Assembly: GCA_963750295.1 (NCBI GenBank)
Contig: CAVVPY010000001.1
Coordinates: forward strand, 1,054,001-1,118,000
DNA length: 64,000 nt
Direction of reading: 5' to 3'
Origin: CAVVPY01 sp963750295
Lineage (GTDB): Bacteria > Actinomycetota > Actinomycetes > Mycobacteriales > Jatrophihabitantaceae
The notes below the pieces were generated by a model, which worked only from the letters and a program-made list of their open reading frames with translations, did no database searches and had not been told where the DNA came from. The position numbers and the translations under genes are program-made. Shown here piece after piece: positions 1 through 8,024 of the stretch. The number at the start of each line of letters is the position of its first letter. The first letter of the stretch is position 1.

Positions 1-317
1 GGCCAGCGGGCGAGCAGCACCAGGGCCAGCAGCGGCGGGGCGAGGCCGTTGAGCAGGTTCGCTAGGTCATCGGCGAGGTCGAGCCACGGGTGGCTGGACT
101 GCGCTCCCTGCACGACGGTCTGGGTGGTGGCACCGATCCCGCCGACGACGGTGACCTCGGCACGGACCAGGTGCAGCAGCGCGTAGATGCCCGACATGCC
201 GAGCGACACCCCGAGCACGGCCAGCAGTTCCAGGCCCGGACGTTCCCGGGCTGACCGCACTACCTCGCCGTCCCCGACGACGACCCCGCCGGACGGGACG
301 TCGGCGGGGTTGTTCAC
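1..317 (-). CDS. CPBP-family intramembrane protease, N-terminal part (runs off left edge)
   Basis: The gene starts at a GTG at 317 and continues past base 1; 105 codons are visible. The product begins with a short polar N-terminus, then a hydrophobic segment at about residues 28-50 that contains SLGMSGIYALLHL, a conserved RAEVTVVGG stretch, and a second hydrophobic segment near residue 90. This pattern matches my recall of actinobacterial CPBP (CAAX protease/bacteriocin-processing, PF02517) proteins. The EExxxR and HxxxN catalytic motifs would lie outside the window, so the family call rests on the N-terminus only. The GTG overlaps the TGA of the DUF4395 gene (GTGA), implying translational coupling. 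Function by family: membrane-embedded glutamic/metallo endopeptidase. Confidence 0.6.
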   Translation of the reverse strand, partial: MNNPADVPSGGVVVGDGEVVRSARERPGLELLAVLGVSLGMSGIYALLHLVRAEVTVVGGIGATTQTVVQGAQSSHPWLDLADDLANLLNGLAPPLLALVLLARW

Positions 318-847
318 CCGGCCAGTGTGCCGGATTCTCTCGCCAGGCCGAGCCGGCCGGACACATCAGCACAGGCCTCACATGCCGAGGCGGGGATCAT
401 CCCGACCCGCATGAGCTGGGCGAAGAGCAGGCAACCCAGGCACAGGCCGAAGATTGACTCGAGCGTCGCCGCTACCGCGATCATCGCCACGAGCACGAGC
501 GCGGCTCCGTCGAAACCGGCTCCCAAGGACAGGACGAGCGCACTCGTCGACAGCGTCGCCCCGATCAGCTGCGCGAACCGCTTGGGCGGCCCAGGGACCG
601 GCCGGGACGACCCGAGGCGCGGTGCGATGACCCGGGTCGCGAGTTGACCGAGGGGGCTCAGCGTCGGCCCGGTGGCCACCCGGGCCAGGAACCCGTACGC
701 CAGCGGGACCGTCAGCCAGAACCACGCATGGCCGAACACGGGGGCGAGCACGAGGATCAGCACGCACTGCAGCAACGCACCGGCGGCGACCGTGCGTGCC
801 GCGAGCTCGTTCACCGGGTTCGGGAATGTGAACAGGCGGGGAGTCAC
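314..847 (-). CDS. DUF4395 integral membrane protein
   Basis: This 177-residue protein has hydrophobic segments at about 15-36, 41-57 and 90-140 and a C-terminal GLCLGC motif followed by LLFAQL. The motif and layout match DUF4395 (PF14340). Members often sit next to thioredoxin or sulfurtransferase genes, and the biochemical function is unknown. The N-terminus FPNPVNELAART is typical of the family. The stop overlaps the next gene's GTG by 4 nt, and the start lies 10 nt after the thioesterase stop, so 1667 to 1 on the minus strand looks like one transcript. Confidence 0.8.
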   Translation of the reverse strand: MTPRLFTFPNPVNELAARTVAAGALLQCVLILVLAPVFGHAWFWLTVPLAYGFLARVATGPTLSPLGQLATRVIAPRLGSSRPVPGPPKRFAQLIGATLSTSALVLSLGAGFDGAALVLVAMIAVAATLESIFGLCLGCLLFAQLMRVGMIPASACEACADVSGRLGLARESGTLAG

Positions 848-857
848 GCCGACGATT

Positions 858-1667
858 CTAGGCGCTGCCTTCGAGGTCGGCGGGCCGTCGCGGCGCGAGC
901 ACCAGCGTCTGGGCAGTGCAACCCACCAGACCGGCCACGTCCGACACCGTCGAGCGGGTCAGACCCGAACCGTGTGCGCCGAGTTGGGTGACGGCATCGA
1001 CGTGCACCCAGTCACCGTCGAGCGGCCGGACGAGATGGACATCGAGGTCGATATTCAGGAACGACCAGCGCGTCACGTCGAGCTCGCGCGAGATGCCGCT
1101 GGCCGAGTCGCCGACAAGGACGGTCCGCTGCAAGCCGGTCGGATTCTCGCCGTCGATCACGTCCACGAGTGGTCGAGCCCACATCGCGGCGGGCCCGATC
1201 GTGGCCATGGAGCCGCGCTCGGCACGCCATTCGACGGTGTCGGCGTACGGGAACGACATGCCGAGGCCGGGCAGATCGTCGGGGACTGGGCGCGTGCGCG
1301 TCGGGTGCGCCACGCTGCCGGTATCAGCATCACGGACCAGCCACACGCGGGCCTGCAGGCAACTACGTCCGGCCGCGGTGAGCTCGACCTCGGCGAGCAC
1401 GCCGCTTCGCGCGGCGCGAACGAGCCGGGCGCCGACCGCGAGGTCCCCGACCGGCACCGGACCGACGAACTCCGCGGCGTATCGCAGCGCCACGACGTCG
1501 TCCCGGCCGCTGGCGACGGCCAGACGTTCGGCGGCTCGGACGAGCAGCGCGCTCGGCGGTCCGCCGTGCTGCAACCGGGGGTCCCACGGCCCCGCCGTGT
1601 GCGGGCCGGCGCGGTAGCTGCCGCCGTCCCCGCTTTCGGTCACGCAGTCGAAATAGGCGTTGCCCAT
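858..1667 (-). CDS. Acyl-CoA thioesterase-like double-hotdog protein
   Basis: This 269-residue protein resembles the actinobacterial thioesterase family (4HBT_3/TesB-like, two hotdog folds). The N-terminus has GPWDPRLQHGGPPSALLVRA, where HGGPPSALL is the usual first-hotdog helix. It is followed by VGPVPVGDLAVGARLVRAAR and a C-terminal second hotdog with DLDVHLVRPLDGDWVHVDA. Expected role: hydrolysis of acyl-CoA thioesters; the substrate cannot be told from sequence. I chose the ATG at 1667; a TTG 9 nt upstream (1676) is possible. A strong hairpin at 1731-1772 separates it from the SRPBCC gene upstream, so its promoter should lie between 1668 and 1730. Confidence 0.75.
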   Translation of the reverse strand: MGNAYFDCVTESGDGGSYRAGPHTAGPWDPRLQHGGPPSALLVRAAERLAVASGRDDVVALRYAAEFVGPVPVGDLAVGARLVRAARSGVLAEVELTAAGRSCLQARVWLVRDADTGSVAHPTRTRPVPDDLPGLGMSFPYADTVEWRAERGSMATIGPAAMWARPLVDVIDGENPTGLQRTVLVGDSASGISRELDVTRWSFLNIDLDVHLVRPLDGDWVHVDAVTQLGAHGSGLTRSTVSDVAGLVGCTAQTLVLAPRRPADLEGSA

Positions 1668-1730
1668 GAAGGACAACGTAGTTGGCTGGTGGTTAACCGA
1701 TCTTTGACCCCATGCCCTACACTTGGTCGT

Positions 1731-1772
1731 GAAAGGGCGAGCGGCACATCCCTCCCGTGCCGCCGCCCTTTC
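1731..1772 (-). terminator. Hairpin terminator behind the SRPBCC gene
   Basis: Arms 1731-1747 and 1757-1772 pair almost perfectly (GAAAGGGCG and GCGGCAC blocks, one bulged A) around a 9-nt loop. It lies 36 nt past the stop of the minus-strand SRPBCC gene and before the next minus-strand gene. There is no clear U-tract, as is usual in high-GC actinobacteria. Confidence 0.65.
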
Positions 1773-1807
1773 GTAATGCCCGGCCCGCCCCGCAGCGGCG
1801 CCGCGGG

Positions 1808-2266
1808 TCAGTGCTGTTGCTCGCGGTGGGCGGCCTCGATGTGCTTGCGCAGGGCCTCATCGCTGTGCCGTACCGACAATGCCACGATTGGCTCGAAGGC
1901 ACGGCCCATCACCTTGCCGGCGATGCCGCCGGGCAATTCGTAGGAGAACACGACCTGGATGCGGGTGCGTCCGTCCCCGTTGTCGATGAAGCGCCATGAC
2001 GAGGTATTACGGAAGCCCTTAATCGACTCGAATTCGATGAGTGCATCGTCGTCCCATCCGGTCACCTCGATTCTCGAGTGCAGTTTCACCGGGGCGATGT
2101 GAAAGGTCGCATCGAAGACCGATCCCAGGCCGTAGTCGCACTCGCCGGAGGGGGTGAATGCCGACAGTCCGAACATCCAGTTCGTCGCGTTCCGGTAGTC
2201 GGCGAGGTAGGCGAAGCTCACGCCTACCGGGGCATCGGTGAGTCCTTCGTGATGGATGTCGACCAT
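1808..2266 (-). CDS. SRPBCC (START/Bet v1-like) family protein
   Basis: This 152-residue protein has the polyketide_cyc2/SRPBCC pattern: an N-terminal beta strand, then APVGVSFAYLADYRNATNWMFG, central strands (VTGWDDDALIEFESIKG), WRFIDNGDGRTRIQVVFSYELPGG, and a long C-terminal helix. Members bind hydrophobic ligands; the ligand here is unknown. I chose the ATG at 2266, which begins MVDIHHEGLTDAP at the first strand; a much longer upstream reading frame is not protein-like. It is divergent from the lipid-modification operon at 2439, and 172 nt separate the two starts, so they may share a regulatory region. Confidence 0.75.
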   Translation of the reverse strand: MVDIHHEGLTDAPVGVSFAYLADYRNATNWMFGLSAFTPSGECDYGLGSVFDATFHIAPVKLHSRIEVTGWDDDALIEFESIKGFRNTSSWRFIDNGDGRTRIQVVFSYELPGGIAGKVMGRAFEPIVALSVRHSDEALRKHIEAAHREQQH

Positions 2267-2438
2267 GTGGGCAGAAGCTACCCGACAACTGCTCTGGTGT
2301 GCGGCAGCGCTCCCCAAGGAGACTTGTGGCAGCCCTTTCGCATGGAACCGCCACCCCCGCGCGTAACGAACGAGTAGTGAACAGATCAGAATCGAGAAAT
2401 CGCCATCCACCAGGCGATCAACGCACGGAGGGCTCCGC

Positions 2439-3698
2439 GTGACGCGACGCAGGATGGCTGTGGTTGGCAGTGGTGTCGCGGGACTCACCGCGGCGCACGT
2501 GTTGCAGCGCACGGCTGACGTCGTCCTCTACGAGGCCGACGACCGGCTCGGCGGGCACGCCGACACGCACGAGGTGGCAGACCTGGACGGACGTGTGCTC
2601 GGCATCGACACCGGCTTCATCGTCCACAACCGCCGCTCCTACCCGACCCTGCTTCGGTTGTTCGCCGAACTCGAGGTCGAGACGCAGGAATCGGACATGA
2701 GCATGTCCATCGCGTGCGCCGGTTGTGGCCTGGAGTACGCGGGGGGACGCGGACTCAGTGGACTCCTACCGACGCTGTCCGCAGTGACCAATCCGCGCTA
2801 CCTGCGCATGCTGGCGGCCGTGCGCCGATTTCACCGTGCCGCGCACGATCTGCTGGCCTCGGACGACGATCGCATGACGCTGGCGCAGTTCCTGCGGGCG
2901 AACCGCTTCACGCCCTACTTCGAGAACCACTTCGTCACCCCGCTGGTCGCCGCGGTCTGGTCGACGGCCCCTTCGCACGCCGGCGAGTACCCGGCCCGAT
3001 TCCTGTTCGCGTTCCTCGAGAACCACGGCATGTTGACGGTCAGCGGGTCGCCCACCTGGTACACCGTCGCGGGTGGGTCGGCCCGTTACGTCGAGAAGAT
3101 CGCCAAGGGGCTGACCGCGGTCGAGACATCCACTCCGATCCGGTCGGTGACCCGGACAGCGAGCGGTGTCGACATCCGCGACGACTCCGACACGGTTGAG
3201 CACTTCGACGGTGCCGTGCTGGCCACGCACCCGCACCAGGCCCTCAACCTGCTCGCGGAGCCCACGTCAGCAGAGCGCGACGCGCTCGGTGCCATCGGCT
3301 ACACCGTCAACCCGACTGTGCTGCACACCGACGTGTCGGTGCTGCCCCGTGCGCGCCGGGCGCAGGCTTCGTGGAACTACGCGATGAAGGGCTGCAACGC
3401 CGCGCCGACGTCGGTCGAAGTCAGCTACAACATGAATCGGCTGCAGCGCCTGTCGGCCGGCAAGACCTACGTCGTGTCGCTGAACAGCGAGCACCGGATC
3501 GATTCGCGGCACGTGATCGACCGCATGCAGTACGAGCACCCGGTGTACACGACCGAGTCCGTGGCCGCGCGCGAAGCACTGCCGCAGCTCAACGACGGCG
3601 TGCTCGCCTACGCCGGCGCGTACCACGGTTGGGGATTCCACGAGGACGGCGCCCGGTCCGGGGTGACGGCGGCGGGCAGCCTGGGCGCGTCGTGGTAG
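2439..3698 (+). CDS. FAD-dependent amine-oxidase-like protein of the sigK lipid locus
   Basis: This 419-residue flavoprotein opens with VVGSGVAGLTAAHVLQ (GxGxxG at residues 10-15) and EADDRLGGHADTHEV, the dinucleotide-binding fold of the flavin amine oxidase/NAD(P)-binding_8 family. The C-terminus WGFHEDGARSG is the usual closing motif of this subgroup (homologues of Rv0449c). Its partners DUF1365, CFA-type methyltransferase and DUF1295 follow, as in mycobacteria. In other bacteria the set is linked to membrane fatty-acid modification, often under stress sigma factors. The reaction is unproven; oxidation or reduction of an acyl chain is my inference. The GTG start has a GGAGGG site 6 nt upstream (2427-2432). 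The TAG stop overlaps the next start (GTGGTAG). Confidence 0.8.
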   Translation: MTRRRMAVVGSGVAGLTAAHVLQRTADVVLYEADDRLGGHADTHEVADLDGRVLGIDTGFIVHNRRSYPTLLRLFAELEVETQESDMSMSIACAGCGLEYAGGRGLSGLLPTLSAVTNPRYLRMLAAVRRFHRAAHDLLASDDDRMTLAQFLRANRFTPYFENHFVTPLVAAVWSTAPSHAGEYPARFLFAFLENHGMLTVSGSPTWYTVAGGSARYVEKIAKGLTAVETSTPIRSVTRTASGVDIRDDSDTVEHFDGAVLATHPHQALNLLAEPTSAERDALGAIGYTVNPTVLHTDVSVLPRARRAQASWNYAMKGCNAAPTSVEVSYNMNRLQRLSAGKTYVVSLNSEHRIDSRHVIDRMQYEHPVYTTESVAAREALPQLNDGVLAYAGAYHGWGFHEDGARSGVTAAGSLGASW

Positions 3699-5707
3699 CT
3701 GCGCGTCTGTACGAGATCGAGATCGCGCACATGCGCGCCAGTCCGGTTCGGCACGACGTCAGGCACAGCAGCGTCCAGTGGTTCGTCGACCTGGACGAAC
3801 TTCCCCGCCTGCCGCGCGGGCTCGGGTGGCTGGCCCGGTTCGAGTCACGAGACCACCTCGGTGACCCGGGGCTGTCGCTGCGCGAGAACGTCGACATCTA
3901 CCTGGCCGAGCAGGGAATCGACCTGCGCGGCGGCCGGATCACCATGCTCGCCTACGCGCGCAGCGCCGGCTATGTGTTCAACCCGCTGTCGCTGTTCTGG
4001 TGCCATGACCCGGACGGCGAACTCGTCTGCGTCATCGCCGAGGTGCACAACACCTACGGGCAGGGGCATCGGTACCTGCTTCGCACCGACGACGCCGGCC
4101 GGGCCGAGACGGACAAGCAGTTCTACGTCTCGCCGTTCTATCCGGTCGACGGGTTCTACCGGATGAGCCTGCCGGAACCGGGGGACCGGTTGGCCGTTAC
4201 GGTCACCCTGCACCGACCCGACGGAAAGCCGTTCACGGCGTCCGTGCGTGGTGTGCCGGTGGAGGTACGGCTGCGCACCGTGCTGAGCAACGCGCTGCGC
4301 AAACCGTTCGAGACCTGGCTGGTGCGCGCTCTGATCACCGTGCACGGCATTCGCCTGTGGCGTAAGGGATTACCCGTCCAAGCCCGTCCGCAACACCCGT
4401 CCGACCCGGAGGAATCAATGGCCCCCACCGCCGCGCAGCGCCTGGCCGAACTCGTCCGCGCGACTGTCGGGGTCGAGCTGCCGGTACGGCTGCGAGCGTG
4501 GGACGGCAGCGAGACCGGGCCGAGCGACGGGCCGGTGCTCGTGATCAGCTCGCGTCGGGCGCTGCGCCGGTTGCTGTGGGCTCCCGGCGAGCTCGGTCTC
4601 GCGCGCTCGTACGTCACCGGTGACCTCGACGTCGAGGGTGACCTGGCCGAGGGATTCCGCCGCGCGTGGCGAACCGCCCGCTCCCGCCCGACGTCCGGCA
4701 TCGCACTCGACGCGCGCGGCAGGGCCAAGGCGGTACTCGCGGCCCTCCGGCTGGGGGCGATCGGAACCTGTCCGTCCCGGCCGGCGACCGAGGCCCGGCT
4801 CAGCGGGCGGCTGCACACGAAGCGGCGCGACCGTGCCGCCATCGCCCACCACTACGACCTGTCCAACGACTTCTACGAATTGCTGCTGGACGAGACGATG
4901 GCCTACTCGTCGGCCTACTTCACCCATCCCGGCCAGTCGCTGGTCGACGCGCAGCGGGCCAAGCTCGACCTGATCTGCCGCAAACTCGACCTCAAGCCGG
5001 GCATGCGGCTGCTCGACGTCGGCTGTGGCTGGGGATCGCTGATCCTCCATGCTGCCGAGCACTACGGCGTACACGCGACCGGCATCACTCTGGCCGCACA
5101 GCAACGCGACCTCATCGCCAAGCGCATCGCCGACCGCGGGCTCAGCGACCGGGTGGACGTGCGCCTGCAGGACTACCGCGAGGTGGGCGAACTCGCCGAG
5201 AGTTTCGACGCCGTCAGCTCGATCGAGATGGGCGAGCACGTCGGCGAGGGGCAATACCCGGTGTACGCGAGCATCCTGTTCCGGGCGCTGAAGCCGGCCG
5301 GCCGGCTGCTGCTGCAACAGATGTCCCGGCACGCCGACACGGCTCCTGGTGGCGGTGCGTTCATCGAGGCCTACATCGCGCCGGACATGCATATGCGCCC
5401 GATGTCGCGAACGCTCGCCCACCTCGAGGGTGCCGGGTTCGAGGTACGAGACGTCGAGGCGATGCGCGAGCACTACGTGACCACGGTCGGACACTGGATC
5501 GAGACGCTCGAAAGCAACTGGTCCCGCTTCGTCGCCTTGCTCGGCGACGAGGTCGCCCGCGTGTGGCGGCTGTACCTCGTGGGCGGTGCGCTCAGTTTCG
5601 AGGAGGGCCGGATGGGCGTCGACCAGTTCCTCGCGGTGAAGCCGACCCGCGACGGGGCCAGCGCCATGCCCGCCACGCGACCGTGGGCGGCTACCGTCGA
5701 GGAATGA
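3692..5707 (+). CDS. DUF1365 protein fused in frame to cyclopropane-fatty-acid-synthase-type methyltransferase
   Basis: One frame of 671 codons holds two proteins that are separate elsewhere. Residues 1-242 are DUF1365 (ARLYEIEIAHMR start, GYVFNPLSLFW, QFYVSPFYPVDG). Residues 243-671 are a CFAS/mycolic-acid methyltransferase-type enzyme: N-terminal SCP2-like part with YVTGDLDVEGDL, AHHYDLSNDFYELLLD, SAM site LDVGCGWGSLI at about 440-450, EMGEHVGEGQY, and the usual end VDQFLAVKPTRDG. Family chemistry: transfer of a methylene or methyl group from SAM to an unsaturated phospholipid acyl chain (UfaA1/CFAS type). No stop separates the halves, but an ATG at 4418 has a strong internal ribosome binding site, so a free methyltransferase may also be made. 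The GTG at 3692 overlaps the upstream stop. Confidence 0.8.
   Translation: MVAARLYEIEIAHMRASPVRHDVRHSSVQWFVDLDELPRLPRGLGWLARFESRDHLGDPGLSLRENVDIYLAEQGIDLRGGRITMLAYARSAGYVFNPLSLFWCHDPDGELVCVIAEVHNTYGQGHRYLLRTDDAGRAETDKQFYVSPFYPVDGFYRMSLPEPGDRLAVTVTLHRPDGKPFTASVRGVPVEVRLRTVLSNALRKPFETWLVRALITVHGIRLWRKGLPVQARPQHPSDPEESMAPTAAQRLAELVRATVGVELPVRLRAWDGSETGPSDGPVLVISSRRALRRLLWAPGELGLARSYVTGDLDVEGDLAEGFRRAWRTARSRPTSGIALDARGRAKAVLAALRLGAIGTCPSRPATEARLSGRLHTKRRDRAAIAHHYDLSNDFYELLLDETMAYSSAYFTHPGQSLVDAQRAKLDLICRKLDLKPGMRLLDVGCGWGSLILHAAEHYGVHATGITLAAQQRDLIAKRIADRGLSDRVDVRLQDYREVGELAESFDAVSSIEMGEHVGEGQYPVYASILFRALKPAGRLLLQQMSRHADTAPGGGAFIEAYIAPDMHMRPMSRTLAHLEGAGFEVRDVEAMREHYVTTVGHWIETLESNWSRFVALLGDEVARVWRLYLVGGALSFEEGRMGVDQFLAVKPTRDGASAMPATRPWAATVEE
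4408..4420 (+). promoter_or_regulatory. Internal ribosome binding site and ATG for the methyltransferase half
   Basis: GGAGGA at 4408-4413 lies 4 nt before an in-frame ATG at 4418 that matches the normal start of stand-alone CFAS-type methyltransferases. The codon before the ATG is TCA; a TGA there would restore separate genes. Confidence 0.65.
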
Positions 5708-5735
5708 ACCCACCCGCGCCTGATGCAGTACGCAG

Positions 5736-6548
5736 ATGAGCGAGTTCGACACCGGCGCGTTCGGCACCGGACTGGCGTGGGCGGCGGGCGCGGTGGTCAT
5801 CGTCCTCGCCGCCACGTTCGTGGTCGCGAAGATCGCCGGCAAGCACAGCGTCATCGACACCGCCTGGGGCCTGCTCTTCTGTGCCATCGCCGGCGCGGTG
5901 TTCGTCCACTCGTCCGGGCACGGGGACGGCCTGCGCCGGACGCTGCTGCTCGTACTGCCGTTGCTGTGGGGCTTGCGCCTGGCCCAGCACATCGGCCGGC
6001 GCACGGTCGGCAAGCCCGAAGACCCGCGCTATGAGGACCTGCTCGGCAAGGCGAAGGGCAACCAGGACCTCTACGCCCTGCGGATGATCTATGCGTTGCA
6101 GGGCATCCTGGCGCTGGTGATCGGCTCGCCGATCCTGGTCGGTGGATACGAGTCGGGGACCGTCGGGGTGATCGCCTGGCTCGGCGTCGCAATCTGGTTG
6201 GTCGGTGTCGTGTTCGAGACCGTCGGGGACCGGCAGATGGAACGCTTCCGCGCCGACCCGGCGAATAAGGGCCAGCTGATCCAGTCCGGGCTGTGGCGCT
6301 ACACGCGCCACCCGAACTACTTCGGCGACGCCTGCGTGTGGTGGGGGATCTTCCTCGTGGCCGCCGACGCGTGGCCCGGCGTGCTCACCTGTTACGCGCC
6401 GATCCTCATGACGCTGCTGCTGACGAAGGGCTCGGGCGCGCGCATCCTGGAGAAGCACATGTCGCGGCGCGAGGGATGGGCGGACTACGCCGCACGGACC
6501 AGCATGTTCTTCCCAATGCCACCGAGGGTCAACAAGAACCTCGGTTGA
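5736..6548 (+). CDS. DUF1295 membrane protein (steroid 5-alpha-reductase-like)
   Basis: This 270-residue protein has about six to seven hydrophobic segments. The C-terminal signature GLWRYTRHPNYFGDACVWWG is the hallmark of DUF1295/steroid-5-alpha-reductase-like and isoprenylcysteine methyltransferase-like membrane enzymes. In the family this region binds a nicotinamide or SAM cofactor. It is the last gene of the lipid-modification operon (28 nt after the fusion gene). It probably works on the same membrane lipid product, perhaps as a reductase, but this is inference from context. The 3' end faces the rskA 3' end with only 16 nt between them. Confidence 0.8.
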   Translation: MSEFDTGAFGTGLAWAAGAVVIVLAATFVVAKIAGKHSVIDTAWGLLFCAIAGAVFVHSSGHGDGLRRTLLLVLPLLWGLRLAQHIGRRTVGKPEDPRYEDLLGKAKGNQDLYALRMIYALQGILALVIGSPILVGGYESGTVGVIAWLGVAIWLVGVVFETVGDRQMERFRADPANKGQLIQSGLWRYTRHPNYFGDACVWWGIFLVAADAWPGVLTCYAPILMTLLLTKGSGARILEKHMSRREGWADYAARTSMFFPMPPRVNKNLG

Positions 6549-6564
6549 CCCGCAGCCGGGCCGA

Positions 6565-7278
6565 TCAGCCGTAGTCGCCGCGCAGCACGCTGATGTTGCT
6601 GTAGTCGTAGGTGCGGGACGCGACGTCCTGGACGCTGACCTCGATGTCGGTGTAGTGCGCCATCAGGTCCGCCGGCACGGTGAGGGTCGAGCGACCGTCC
6701 GAGCCGATCCAACCGATCGGCTTCATCTCGCTGCGGGTGTGGTTGGTGAGCCACACCTCGTAGCGCTTGCTGACCAGCTTGGGCAGCGACGTCGCGTCGA
6801 TGCGCATCTCGCCGCCCTCGACGGTCACCGTCGCGGACGTCGTGCCGCGATCGAAGGCGGTGAGCTGGATCGTTCGGCTCGAGCCGGAGTCGCCGCTGAC
6901 CGCGACGATGGTCGCCGCGCCGCCGCCGATGATGACGGCTGCCGCCGCGGCGCCCAGCAGGTACCGGGTGCGGTTGGGGTGCTTGCGGGGTGCAACCGTG
7001 AGCTCGTCCCGGACCTGCGCGAACATCGCCGACAAGTCAGGCAGCAGCGCCGGCGACTCGGCGATGCCACCGGCGCTCACCTCGCGCTCCGGGCCGGAGA
7101 CGATCTCGGGGGCGAAGCGGTGCGCCGAACTGAGGGAGGAGTGAGCTACAACCGCCGAGACCAGTTCCTGCTGGCAGTCGACGCAGATTCGCAGGTGGGC
7201 CGCCGCGTCGAGGACGACGTCTCGTGAGGCCTCGCCGGTCAGCAAACGGGGCAGTTCTTCGGACACATGCGTGTTCAT
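6565..7278 (-). CDS. rskA: Anti-sigma-K factor RskA family
   Basis: This 237-residue protein has a cytoplasmic zinc anti-sigma (ZAS) motif HLRICVDC (H28, C32, C35), one transmembrane segment at about 106-128 (LLGAAAAAVIIGGGAATIVAV), and an extracytoplasmic RskA domain containing YEVWLTNH and KPIGWIGSDG. It should hold SigK at the membrane until regulated proteolysis releases it. The ATG overlaps the sigK stop (ATGA at 7275-7278), as expected for a stoichiometric pair. It lies tail to tail with the lipid operon that is its likely indirect target. In mycobacteria the same genes run on one strand. Confidence 0.9.
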   Translation of the reverse strand: MNTHVSEELPRLLTGEASRDVVLDAAAHLRICVDCQQELVSAVVAHSSLSSAHRFAPEIVSGPEREVSAGGIAESPALLPDLSAMFAQVRDELTVAPRKHPNRTRYLLGAAAAAVIIGGGAATIVAVSGDSGSSRTIQLTAFDRGTTSATVTVEGGEMRIDATSLPKLVSKRYEVWLTNHTRSEMKPIGWIGSDGRSTLTVPADLMAHYTDIEVSVQDVASRTYDYSNISVLRGDYG

Positions 7279-7823
7279 CGGTTACCTCGCGAACTCTCGA
7301 GCAGGCCGGCCATGCGTTGCATCCCGCGCGCTGTGCGGGTCTTGACCGTGCCGAGGGGGATGTCGAGCGCGACCGCGATCTCGGACTGGGTGTAGCCGTC
7401 GAAGTAGGCCAATTCGATTACCTGGCGTTGCGGGTCGGGAAGCTTGTCCAGCGAGGTCCGCACCTCGTCGGCCCACACGAGGCGCTCGGCGACCTCGCGC
7501 CCGTCCTCGCCGGTGATCTCGCGCATCGAGTCGAGCGGGACCACCACATCGCGCCGCTTGCGCAGGTGGTCGATCGCCCGTTTGCGGGCGATGCCGAGAA
7601 CCCATGCGCGCAACGGCTGCCCGGGGTCGTAGCGCTCGTGGACGCGCCACAGTTCGTAGAAGACCCGCTGCATGACGTCCTCGATGTCGTTCTGCGGGAC
7701 GTAACGCGACAGGTAGGACATGACGAGTGGCCCGAGCGTGCGGTAGGCGTCCTCGAGCGCGGCAGGATCGCCTTGATTGAGGCGGACGCCGATGTCGTCG
7801 ATGGAGTCCACAGCCAGGTTCAC
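7275..7823 (-). CDS. sigK: ECF RNA polymerase sigma factor, SigK type
   Basis: This 182-residue ECF sigma factor has region 2 at about 20-90 (DVMQRVFYELWRVHERYDP, AWVLGIARKRAIDHLRKRRD) and region 4 at about 120-175 (LPDPQRQVIELAYFDGYTQSEIAVAL, IPLGTVKTRTARGMQRM). With RskA downstream and the amine oxidase/DUF1365/CFAS/DUF1295 set beside it, this is the SigK group. It directs RNA polymerase to envelope or stress promoters. The GTG at 7823 is the first start; GAGGA just before it is very close, so initiation may be weak. I did not find a convincing SigK-type promoter in the window. Confidence 0.88.
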   Translation of the reverse strand: MNLAVDSIDDIGVRLNQGDPAALEDAYRTLGPLVMSYLSRYVPQNDIEDVMQRVFYELWRVHERYDPGQPLRAWVLGIARKRAIDHLRKRRDVVVPLDSMREITGEDGREVAERLVWADEVRTSLDKLPDPQRQVIELAYFDGYTQSEIAVALDIPLGTVKTRTARGMQRMAGLLESSRGNR

Positions 7824-8024
7824 GTCCTCAATTCGTGTGCGAGGGCCTCATCGGTTCCATGAAGTGTGTCAGTTGGCGCGCAAGCGCACTGTCGGGCGCC
7901 CTGTCCGGAAATTGGTGGTACCTGGCTGTTGTCCGGTTCGCGCCGGGCGTGGCATGGTCGGAGCACCGTCACCGCCTGTGCCCTGTCCGGCCCGGGCACG
8001 ACCCATGCTCGAAAGGACCCGCTC

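Noticed and set aside
2403..2408. CCATCC upstream of the lipid operon as a SigK -35 element
   Set aside because: No CCGAAT-like -10 at 16-19 nt downstream, and the start codon follows too closely (GTG at 2439).
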